NCBI GenBank assembly: GCA_029379385.1
Contig: CM055605.1
Location: 14,109,001 to 14,173,000, forward strand
Direction: 5' to 3'
Origin: Quillaja saponaria
Taxonomy: Eukaryota > Streptophyta > Magnoliopsida > Fabales > Quillajaceae
DNA: 64,000 nt
In this document: in pieces, positions 12,951 through 24,000 of the stretch
Layout of the letters: every line of letters starts with the position of its first letter
How positions within the stretch are numbered: position 1 is the first letter of the stretch
Made by a program: the position numbers and the translations under genes
The notes under the pieces: model-generated
Seen by the model: the letters and a program-made list of their open reading frames with translations, nothing else
Database searches by the model: none
What the model was told of the DNA's origin: nothing

Positions 12951-13612
12951 TGTAGGCACCAAAATTTGGAAGTTTTTGTCTATTGAAATAATTGCCTAAA
13001 TTGACACTAATAATTCAAATTATAAATTGAAAAATTAGACACAAATTAGCCAATTAGAAAACACAAATTTGCAATCAACCTCAATCACCAGACAATTAGC
13101 ATTTCCATCATCATCCCAAATCCCCTCCAATTACATTTAAATTACACAAATCACATTTAATTCTTCAATCACCATAATTACCTCAAATTTTCAAACTTTT
13201 CCACCATAACCCTCTCATATAAATAGGCTCACATAGGCAATGGAAAAAAAGGTAGAAAACTAAAGACACAAAATCTCTTCAAACTCCTTCTCTTTTCTCT
13301 CTTAAACAACAGAGATTCAAGCAAGCCTTATCCTTGCGATTAGACCAAGTTCCCCCAGAGATAACAAGACTTTTATTTATGGTCATCCATAATGTCATTT
13401 TGAAAAAGATTCATCAATTCATCCAGGATCAAGATACATAGCCCTCGAACCAAGCAACATTTTTAAGGAGATCGAATTAGTAGAATACATTCTTTTCTTG
13501 TTAAGAAAAATTAATTTAGTGGTTGTATCCATTTATTTCACAAATATAATACAATTGTTATTTTTGTACACAATTTGTTGTCCTTTACTTTCAAGCACGA
13601 ATTTGTTATTCA
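12951..13612 (+). repeat. 5' LTR of the gag-only element
   Basis: About 660 bp, aligning with 16217-16942 almost throughout. It contains a TATA-like 'tataaata' at 13218-13225 followed by a C/T-rich leader, as expected of an LTR promoter. The exact 3' end is uncertain by a few bases; 'ttgttattca' at 13603-13612 was chosen because it aligns with 'ttgttgttca' in the 3' LTR. Confidence 0.75.
13218..13225 (+). promoter_or_regulatory. TATA box of the 5' LTR
   Basis: 'tataaata' is conserved in both LTRs of the element (here and at 16542-16549), with the same following 'ggct(c/t)acatagg(c/a)aatgg' context. The position, mid-LTR and upstream of a pyrimidine-rich leader, suits an LTR core promoter. 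Whether it still works is unknown. Confidence 0.5.
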
Positions 13613-13688
13613 TAAATTTCTGACATGCCTAGTGGGAACACTCTACCTCTAATCTCTTTCTCCTTCAAAATCCTCTACATCAACACAA

Positions 13689-15060
13689 TTGGATCTTATG
13701 TCTACCATAAAGAATCAAACCAGAAAGGATGTTGGTGTCTTTGCTAAGGTTGTCACCTCGTTTGCCGTTGATGATGCTTCCACCAACACGATCACATACG
13801 ATGGACAAATCATACAAAAGAGATTAAAATCCATCAATCAACAACTTCTTCGAGTGGTAAATCAAGCCAAGGTCCAACCTTTTGTCATTCTGGATCTCAT
13901 CACCATGGGAAAAGCAAACAATTTCACCTATGATGAAGATTTATCTTTTTTGGAGCATTCTAAATTTGGGGGCAACAATCCATGCTCTAAAGCGGATTCT
14001 TATGTTTTTACCATCTCTAAAGTGTTGCCTACAAGCTTGAATGGCGAGTTGGCATCTTCCACAATGGATATGTTCTTTGGTATTAATGTCATGCCTGTCA
14101 TGGTAATTGAAGGTTCAATTGTGAAAGATAAAATACTAGAATTGGAGAAGAAGATCTTGCTCCTTAGCAAAGCCATTAAAGTCAAAGATCTCAAGATTGC
14201 TAACCTTACGTACAAGTTAAAGATTCAACATAGTGTTGAGCCTAGTCAACAACCATCTTGCCTTCCAAATTCAAATTCAAATATCATCATCATGGACAAT
14301 TGCAAAGAGAAAGAAGAACTTGAAGCTTCTTAACACTTTTCGCCTCGCTCTCAATACAACAATTGTATGACATGATCACCAACACCATCTGAGCACAATG
14401 CGGAGGATGTTCACAAAATTCACTAATGTACTAAAAATCATACACGAAGTTGATTGACAACATGGAAATGTCTATCGGATATCAACCCCCAAAGTTCAAC
14501 TAGTTTGATAGAAAGGGCAACCCAATACAACATGTTGCTTACTTTATTGAGACTTGTGAAAATGTTAGGACTTAGGGAGATCTTCTTGTCAAGCAATTTG
14601 TTCGATCTTTTAAAGAAACCACGTTCGATTTGTACATCGAATTGGAAGCTAAGCCAATTGACAATTGGAGCTAACTCAAAAAAGATTTTCTCAACCGGTT
14701 CTACAGTACTCGACATACGGTCACTTTGATGGAGCTCATCAACACCAGATGATGGAAAAGAAAAGCTCGTCATTGACTACATCAACCCGTGGAGAGCACT
14801 AAGCCTAGATTGCAAAGTGCAAGTATCGGAAATCTCTATAGTTGAAATGTGCACTCAAGGCATGCATTGAGAGATTCTATACATCCTTAATGGAATCAAG
14901 CCTCGAACATTTGAAGAGCTTGCAACCCAAGCACATGATATGGAGCTAAGCATAGAAAGCCATGGAAATTATAATCCTTCATTCCCAGACCAACAAAACA
15001 ATAGGAAGTTTGAAGAGAAAACAGAAATAAATGAAGAAGGCAATGAAACAAGCTTAGCTG
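13689..15060 (+). pseudogene. Ty3/gypsy gag polyprotein, frameshifted
   Basis: An open stretch at 13689-14333 (214 codons) ends in a coiled-coil-like segment, EKKILLLSKAIKVKDLKIAN, seen upstream of the gag domain in related elements. The retrotransposon gag domain follows in other frames: IGYQPPKF (about 14470), GNPIQHVAYFIETCENV (about 14514-14564), LLVKQFVRSFKETTFDLYIE, LKKDFLNRFYSTRHTVTLME (about 14672-14730) and MCTQG...GIKPRTFEELATQAHDME (about 14850-14945). Homology stops near 15060, before any zinc knuckle, and the tandem arrays begin. At least two frameshifts and several stops make it inactive. Confidence 0.8.
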
Positions 15061-15094
15061 TCTCTATAACTTGAAAAATCTTTGAATCAAAAAT

Positions 15095-15645
15095 GACACA
15101 TACTCCTTTGATATGAGTTTAAATTGTCGATGGTTCCAAAAAGAAAGGAATATAATATTCCTTGATAAGAATCTAAAATATCAACTATTACAAAAAAAGA
15201 AAATCAATACTCCTTGATACGAGTTTCAACTGTTAATAATTTCTTAAAAAAAAAGCACCAATACTCATTGATACGAGTTTACGCTGTTGATGAGTCCAAA
15301 AAAAAATAAAAAAGAATACCAATACTCTTTGGTACGAGTATAAACTATCAATTTGTTACAAAAAATAATAATAATAATAAAGAAAGGAACACCAATACTC
15401 TTGATGCGAGTATAAGCTATCAATTGATACAAAAAAAAAAACCACCAATACTCCTTAATACGAGTATAAACTATCAAGAGATCTTAAAAAAAAAGGAAAA
15501 AAAAAATCCAATGTTCCTTCATATGGAGCATGAACTATCAATAGTTCCAAAGCAAGATATCAACACTTCTTGATACGAATTTAAACTTTCAACGATTATG
15601 AAAAAGAGAATCCACACTCATTTGACATGAGTTTAAACTATCTCC
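15095..15645 (+). repeat. Minisatellite array 1, about 60-bp degenerate units
   Basis: About nine or ten diverged units, each with 'caatactccttgatacgag' followed by 'tttaaactatcaa' and a variable A-rich stretch. Units start near 15105, 15160, 15210, 15262, 15320, 15390, 15448, 15510, 15565 and 15612. Spacing varies with the A-run and (taa)n lengths. It lies directly after gag and before array 2. Confidence 0.85.
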
Positions 15646-15649
15646 AAGA

Positions 15650-16135
15650 AAATTTTATTAGCATGAAACAAATTTGCCACCAAACTTCAAGATTTCTTAG
15701 CATGAACAAAACCTGTTCCAATCTTCAAACTTCCTCAACACGAACAGAAATTGCTCCAAATTTTTAAATTTCCTTAACACGAACAGAAATTGCTCCAAAC
15801 TTTCAAACTTTCTTAGCATGAATATAAACTGCTCCAAATCTTCAAACTTCCTCAACACGAAATGAAACTACTTCAAAACTTCAAGATTCCTCAACATGAA
15901 CAAAAACTGCTACAAATCTTCAAACTTCCTCAGCATGAAATAAAACTGCTCCAAATCTTCTAAGTTACTCAACACAAAATGAAACTACTCCAAAATTCAA
16001 AAGCTCCTTAGCATGAAACAAAACTGCCTTAAAAAAAAAAAAAAAAAAAAAAGTGTTCAAGATTTCCTTGGCACGAATTAAACTGCTTTTGCTTTACAAA
16101 TCTCCTTGGCATGAATGACACTGCATACAAGCCGT
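15650..16135 (+). repeat. Minisatellite array 2, about 45-bp degenerate units
   Basis: About ten or eleven diverged units of the form 'cttcaaacttcctcaacacg' + 'aacagaaactgctccaaat', with a 24-base A-run breaking the array at about 16029-16052. The half-unit 'cctt(g/a)(g/a)cacgaa' recalls the 'ccttgatacgag' core of array 1, so the two arrays may share an origin. Ends just before the 3' LTR. Confidence 0.85.
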
Positions 16136-16216
16136 CAAGTCATGAAGATGGACTTCAAGTCTCACCTTTAGTGCACGCCAATCATGCACAGAGTTTAGTC
16201 TTGAAGTAGAGACATT

Positions 16217-16942
16217 TGTAGGAACCAAAATTATGGAGTTTTTGTCTATTGAAATAATTGGCTAAATTAAGGGTGGGTCAATTAGCTAAATTACAAATTG
16301 TAAAATTGGCAAATTAGATGCTAATTAGTCAATTTACAAATTAGAAAATTAGACAGTAATTAGCCAATAGGAAAATTCAACAAAAATTGGCAATTAACCT
16401 CAATCACTAAATCAAGACAATTAACTTTTCCATCATCACCCCAAATTACCTCCAATTACATTTAAATTAGATAAATCACATTTAATTCTTCAATCACCAC
16501 AATTACCTCAAGTACTTAAACTTTTTTACCTAACCCTCTCCTATAAATAGGCTTACATAGGAAATGGAAAAAGAGGAGGAAAACTCAAGGTATAAAAGCT
16601 CTTGAAACTTCATTGCTTTTCTCTCTCAAACAACAAAGATTCAAACAAGCCACAAATCACTGCTACGATCAAACCCAATGCCTACAAAGATGAAAAGACC
16701 TTTCTCAACAATCACTAACAACGTCGTTTTGAAATATGTTCATCAATTCATTCGGGATCAAGTCACATAGCCCTCAGATCAAGAAATTTTATTATGGAGA
16801 TCGAATTAGAGGAATACATTTTTTTCTTGTAAAGAATATTAATAGAGAAGTTGTATCCATCTATTTTACAAATATAATATAATTGTTAGTTTTATACACA
16901 CTTTCTTGTTCGTTACTTTCAAACACAAATTTGTTGTTCACA
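16217..16942 (+). repeat. 3' LTR of the gag-only element
   Basis: Starts TGTAGGAACC, preceded by the purine-rich 'gaagtagagacat'. About 726 bp; longer than the 5' LTR because of extra diverged 'aattagccaatt'-type units near 16280-16390. The TATA motif at 16542-16549 is conserved. The end at 16942 assumes the 'atgac' that follows is the target duplication. Confidence 0.75.
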
Positions 16943-18030
16943 ATGACTTCAACATGTGTTCATATTTTCGTAGGCTGAACAGGAGGGTATTGCCCATTGA
17001 AGCAAAATTTTCTGTCCAGCATTCAAACCCAAGACTCAAGTTCTCTCATCTTCTTTGAATGCAGGGACTAATTGCCTACAATAACCACAAAGTTTCTTTT
17101 CAATTATTACCATTCATGAGAGGTTTTGGGATATAGAAAAAAAAAATCGCAAAATATGCATTTTTATGTAGAAGAGATATTGTGACCACCGTTGCGATTA
17201 TTCACAATTTTATAAGGAGAACTACTGGTTATGATTATGAATTTACAGCGTATAACAATTATTTTTATCTTCTGTCACACGATGAAGAAAAGATGAATGT
17301 AAAGTTTAGATAAAGAACCAAGACAATACAGAATCTCATTTCACTATTAGCAAATCCCGTGAGTAGTGATCAAAAACAAACTTAATTGACGTAGAATGTG
17401 TCATGTAATGACTTTTGTCATGTATATTTCAATTTGTATTGGTGATACATTAATTGCTTTTGTAGTTTAAATACAATAATAACAATATTAAATAGTACAC
17501 ACTTTTGTCACACATAAATAAATTCATAAAAACTAATGATAAATATTTATCATCACTTATCACATTTATCAATCACTTACAAAAAAATAAAATAAAAATT
17601 ATTATTAATTTAATAAATTTATCCGTGTATAAGAAAAATATGTACATGTACTCATTATTCATGCAAGAAATATGCATTTAACATGAAATGGCTTCTTATG
17701 TTAAATAAATTAGTGAGAAACACATAACAATCATCAATATACATATAAGTGAATTTGATACTTTAGTTAAAAATAAAATGACAATTTTATTATTTTTAAT
17801 TTTATTTATTTTAAAAAAAATTAAGAATGAAAAGATACATAAGTCATGAAAATCATTTTTATAACCAAATAACTATTTATTGAAAATCACTTCTAATTTC
17901 AAAAGTCAAACCAAATAGAGCTTTGAACTTATCATATGACACTTTTTTGCCACAACACATGATTTAAATGTCCCACAACGTGAAACGTACACAATCTGGA
18001 GGATCATTTCTTTGTATGCATAAAATACGA
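16943..18030. other. AT-rich spacer between the retrotransposon and the dehydrogenase gene
   Basis: No ORF of interest. It contains A/T runs and presumably the 3' untranslated region and terminator of the minus-strand dehydrogenase gene in its right part (about 17800-18030). Nothing else recognised. Confidence 0.5.
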
Positions 18031-21000
18031 TTAATTGACAAACTCTATCCCTGTTAAGGGGCTTCCAGCATGTAGTTGAAGAAGAACATCGCCAACAACC
18101 TGAAATCAATAATAAGCAACGAAAAAAGTTGGGTTATCAACATTATATGTAAATAAAAAACAAAATCCAGGAAACTGAGATTTACATGGGAGCTTCATGC
18201 ACATCAGAAGTCTGAATGAATAGAAAAGTTAACAAATTAAGTATGACATGGTATTGGCCGAATAGTTTCTCTCTTTGCATAAGAGTTCAAGAGTATGTTG
18301 AAAGGAAGACTTTACTACAGGTGGAGGATGGAGGATGGGGGATCGCCTGTCGAGCTGGGATGCCCTAATGAGCAATTAGATTCTTTGTCAGTTTTGATAC
18401 TTGAAATGTTATTTTTCTATCTTGGTTTAAGATCTAAAATATCCATAATGAATAAAGGAAAAATAACACCATAATCATTAAATCATCATGTAATGAGAAT
18501 AATAGGATCAAGAATCTAGGCAGAACTCTTCTATTGGGTTAAAAGAGTGCTGCCCATGTTCATCAAAACTAAAAGAACCATGTCAAAGCAATCTATGCAT
18601 CTAAGTTCATTGGATTCAGTTGAAAGAAACAAACCTTAGCCATGGATCTATAAGATTGCTCTGTAACACCTGCAACATGAGGAGTAATTATAACATTCTT
18701 GAACTTCAATATTGGATCAGTTGGATCAAATGGTTCAGTCCAAGCAACATCAATGCCCAAGCCTCCTAAATGGCCTGACTCAAGGTTGTAAGCAACAGCC
18801 TCATAATCTAAGAGACCCCCTCGAGCAATATTCACCAGAAGGGCTCCCTGAAGTAATAAAAATAAATTAAAACAAAGACCACCATTGAAGAAACACTTTA
18901 AAGATAAGTATGGACTATTTTAACACTTTAAAACACGTCTAACTGTTGAATTCATGGCATCCTAACCGAGTAAGAAAGAACAGTAGGATAAAACGAAATG
19001 GCATATTTCATCCCTAAACTTTAAATTTCATCAACTGAGCAATTCAAATTTCAGATCTCAACTTAAAATCCATCTAGAGGAGGGTGATCCTTGGTCATGC
19101 TGAAAAGTTGACTTCATAAACAACATTTTGAAGTCAAGAGTTTTACCTAGGATTTGCTCAAGGTCTGATTAAAAAAATGCTGTCAGGGACGAGCAGCGTC
19201 GATAAGGACATAAAGTAGATTTGGAAGGTCCAACTAACCAAAATTCTGTTTGCGAATTCGTTGCAAAATGTTTTCCAAATCAATATGAGCACAACAAGCT
19301 TCCTCAGCATTGTGGGTTGCTTTCTTAATGCAACAGGTTCAGATTGGGGAAGAAGAAGGAAGAAGTGGTGGCTTTGGACTAAATCGCTATCTGATGATCA
19401 TGTGAGGATGAGTGGGTTTTTAAAAGTCCAAAAACAAATATTTGCCACATGCCCACTTCACATGTTTAACAATCATGTAAACAAATTCTGTTTTTGGTAA
19501 GGTAACATGAAAGACAAGAGTCATTTTGAAAGTTGAGGAACAAACAAATTTGAGCAAAAATTTAAAGTTCAAGGATGAAAATGAAAACACGTACAAATTT
19601 GATAATGAAATTTCTCCGTATGTTAATTGTATTGCAAGAAAAAATAAATTTATGTTTGTAACTTGTAAGTGTAGATCCAAAAAATTAGTCTTGGCTGAAA
19701 CAAGATTAAGATAACTGACTAGTAATTACACAAAGAAAAGAGATGTGTGGTTTGGCCTTTACCTTTGCCCACAAATGAAGATGAAGAAACAAAAGGAGAT
19801 TACAAATGGTTCGTGCTCACTATGCAAATTCCAATTACACCCTATACTCCAGAGAGCTCTCTCAAAGAATGTTCTCATAAGCTCAGGTCCCAAATTTTTA
19901 TTAGCAATGCATGTGGCTAGAAGAATTCGACTAAGTTAGAAAGAGAAAAGGTCAAGCTAGCGAGACAGACTGTTAGCCAGATGAAGCAAGCCAATATTTT
20001 CAAACACAACATTAATTCCAACAAATCCCACATACAACCATAGGTCAAGCATATCATGTGCTAACTGCCAAGTTAAATTGCTGGTTCTATTACCAAACCT
20101 ACAATAGAAGAGCCAACCTTGCTCTGGTGAATGTAGGCCTATGAATTATGTACCAACACTAATTTTTCAACCTACAAATTGGTATATTCTAGGAGAAAGT
20201 AATTGTAAGTCCTACTTCTTTCTTAAAATGTTCAATAATTCGTATGACATTTTCAAATGATCAATAAGTCCTAGTTTCTAAAACTAATTAAATTTAGTTG
20301 GAATAAACCGTGAAGGGGAAATATTATTTTACCTAATCTTGTCAAAATACTCTCTTTACAATTAAAAAGATAGCAATAGCAATAACATCCTATGCAAAAA
20401 ATAATAATTATCCAAATTCAATTAAAATAATATAATTGTCAAGTCAAGAGTTAAGTCCCACATTGTTTAGATGTGGCAGTTTTGTGTTAATGTTTAATGT
20501 AAACAAAAAATATGGGTGTAAGCTTAACCATTCAAGTTGCAAGCCCTTTTTATCCCTCTATTTTATCAACCAAATGGTTAGACGTTTGACCATTGTCATC
20601 ACCCATTCTAAAACTAATTAAAGTTCAGCATAAGGTAAGAGAGAGTATGTGCATTATTCATGCTAACAACCCCAATGAGCTTGCTCTTGCGGGAGAGTGT
20701 AAGAGAACATAACTATTACAATTAACATAAAAAATATCTATTGATTCTCCATTACTATGACTTGTCAATTAGAACCCCCAGACCATAGTGAACTGATAAA
20801 ATTATATCCTATGGCAGTCAAATTTCTTTGTTGGTAAGTTGTGATATTGACAATGAGCCTAACAATCTTAGGACTTCATCAGGTAGAAGCACGATTATAC
20901 AGATACAGCTGCGAAATACTTATTAGCTAGTTTCTTTCTGTTTACTGCCTATTAGAGGATGCAACTGTAACCAGGAAAGATTAGGTGTAAAACATCTGCA

Positions 21001-24000
21001 AGTGGTTTTTCTAGGTCGCAAATCCAGCAACTCAATCCTAGACAGGTGATGGAAAGTGGAAACTGGAAAGCTTGCATATTTTAGAGACTATGGGCATTTT
21101 CAATAGAGAGCTAAAGGGAATACTGTTCACAAAAAATACCAGCTATGGTTCTTTTCTTTTTAATGATATTTTTAAAGACAACCTCATTACACATAACTTT
21201 AGTAAGATTCTTCTGAGGAGCTATTTCCATTTGTTAATTTATAAGGGAAAAAATTAGAAAACTTGTCTCCTAGAGCTTCTGGTTGTTCTCTTAAAACTGT
21301 TTTCGTAAAATTTGTGGAATCCATTCAAAAGAAGGAATTGAGAAAGAAGAACCTTAGCAAGTGGAATTAACATATAACGGAATGTAGAACTCAAATAAAA
21401 TATCTATCAACAGAATTTAAACATGAAAGTCGGTTTATCTTGGTGCATTCATTTATTGCAAGGTGGATACAAATAAATATAAAAACATTTCTAGTGAGAC
21501 AAGTGCCCATCATGATAAACATACCTTTTTCATCAATGATATGAATTGCTTGTTTATAATTCCAGCCTGAATGTCAATGTTACCCAAGTTAATCCTTAGT
21601 TCCTTACAAACTAAAATGAAAAGTTTGCTGATATATGTACTCAGTATCACATATATGAGACACCTATCACGTCATTTTTTACATTAAACATACAATGAAA
21701 TGCCACATTGAGTCATCTGCTTTTAGTTTTCAATATTGTCAAATACATGTTAAGAAAGTAAAAGATAAAATCTGGACCCCTATAATGTCAAATGCCGAAG
21801 TTGGTTTAAGGTTTCTAACAATGGTAAAGGATAAGAATATAACGAGAAGGATGTACAACGAAAAATGTGTGTACATTTGCCTTCTATACCATTTTTCAAA
21901 ATCATGCAAGGGTGCACTAATATTCTCAAAACATTTTCCAACTTGTATGTGTGCCAAAAAAAACATAGACCAGGCATCTTTTTTCTTAGAGAAGCCAAAA
22001 ATGATAATCAAGAGGAGCAGAAGAGGTATTACCGTTTGACTGTTCAAAGATAAGCAACATACAACAATGTCAGCTTTACAAGCAAAGTCATGTATGTCTT
22101 CATGATTACCCTTCTCATCAACCAGGTCAAAATCATCTTGAACAAAGAATGTGAAACTCATAAGAAAAATAAATTATGCACATGCGATGATGTATTCTCG
22201 AGAATGGTTAACAATGCACATACCTGTACAAACTTTGCAATTGTCTTGCGAATATGAGGGCCAACTCCGCTTTGTAGCAATAATTTTTACACCAAATGGC
22301 CGTAATCGTTTTGCCAAATCAATTCCAATATTTCCATAGCCCACAATAAAGACCTAAGCAAAGAGAAACATACAAATAGTACCAGTCGTGATGCAAAACG
22401 CCAACAAGCACATTTGTACCAAGCAAGGAAAGACAAAAAAAGAGGAGTCTATGTTTTGATAGTACATTGTCAGATGTAAGGTTCAGTCACCTATGCCTTC
22501 TACAGTAACTAATATGGGCAGAGCATTGGAATTACTAGTATACTGGTAAAAATTATGATAACTGTGGTAGTGGAAATAGTGGTATGGTAAACAAGAATCT
22601 TGTCTTAGTATTTGCTTATCATGTTAATTATGCTCATTAAAAACATCCCTTCTTCACCTATGATGGAAAATAAACTAGGAAATACACACCAATTACCCTT
22701 GTGCTCTCCCAAAGATCATATAAGATCCATCATTATTATCATATCTAGCTACCTCTGTTTCTGCTCGGGACCTCAGTTCACACTTCTGAGAGGCATAAAG
22801 AAACAGCACATAGCATATTTTTTCTGTACCATTTATATCATTGCTTAATCAAATAATTTGCATTTGAGCCCAAAATTGTTTACATGGATATTCATGCACA
22901 TTCCTCTGTAGCTCTCAAATGTTGTTGACATTTTTTCTGCCAGCGAAAACATGAGGACTATAAAATTACAGAAAGAACAAACACATGAAGAAATTTCAAC
23001 GTTATACAATAGGATGGTGGCGAGAAGGAACTCTATTCAAGAAAAATGTGTAAGGAGAAGATATTCTTATATGAACATCTCATATCTCATCATTATTAAG
23101 ATGACACTCCTTGCCATTTCCTGGACATTAAGAGAAGCCCCATAAGTAGGAGAACGTAGGAGCTCTTATTAAGTCAGCTATAAATTAAATCAGTACTGTG
23201 GATGATAAACTGAATGAATTGAAAGAATGCTAATCCACCTTTCAATCTAATCAAAATTATCCATCTGAGTCCAGTCTCATTAAGAACTAGCTCAAGCAGC
23301 ACTTACACAATCATTTGAATCCAAAAATCAAAACTATAAAGTCTAACTCTAACCAACACAAAACACAATGATCTGAGATATAGCCAACAGAAAAGGAGGA
23401 CAGGATGATAACATTGATAAATACAGAATTAAATCATTGCAATATTTTTAAGACCAACCAACTTACAGTTTTTCCATTTAATGTTTCACCAATTGGATAT
23501 CCAAGCTTCTTCTGTTTAATAGCAATTTGCATCTCATTCTGAAAGAGAAACAAGACATTCAAAGGAAGAAAAAAAAACTGTTAAAACAAAAGCAAGAATA
23601 GGATGAAATCTAGAACTGAAAAACAATGAAAAAACACAAGATATATCGAGGTTCAGCTCAATCTAGCCTACGTCCTCACTAGAGAGATCGAAATTTACTA
23701 TTCTGTTCTTGGAGAAAATACAAGTGTCTGACTCGGAAAGCTCTAAAAAACTTAATGAACCCTAAAGCTAATTGCTTTTATATATATAGGTTACAAGCAA
23801 AAAAAACCTTATCCAACAGGTCGTATCGCAAAATTTTGACCCAACCGGATACAAGACAAATACAACAAAAACAATTCTCGGAAAAAAATTACACAGGTGT
23901 TCCAATTGATTAATTGAAGATCCGAATATATGAAACAAATTAGCCAAGTGGTAATTTACGATGCATATAAAATCAAAAAATGGGCAGAGAAGGTTAAGAA

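Larger units (their letters stand above)
12951..16942 (+). mobile_element. Non-autonomous gag-only LTR retrotransposon (TR-GAG-like)
   Basis: Two LTRs share a start (TGTAGGMACCAAAATT) and most of their length: 12951-13612 and 16217-16942. Between them lies only a decayed Ty3/gypsy gag region (13689-15060), followed by two tandem-repeat arrays up to the 3' LTR. No protease, reverse transcriptase, RNase H or integrase motif is visible. A 'tgacatgcctagtggga' sequence just after the 5' LTR (13621-13637) matches the primer-binding area of related plant gypsy elements as I remember them. The flanks, 'atgat' (12946-12950) and 'atgac' (16943-16947), are a near-match 5-bp target duplication. This structure fits the TR-GAG class. 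Confidence 0.75.

Noticed and set aside
15095..16135. CRISPR-like array
   Set aside because: Units are degenerate throughout without constant repeats and variable spacers, the DNA is plant nuclear, and the arrays lie inside an LTR element.
21739..22161. 140-codon minus-strand frame
   Set aside because: Only its part 22033-22136 is an exon of the dehydrogenase; the rest reads through the intron.
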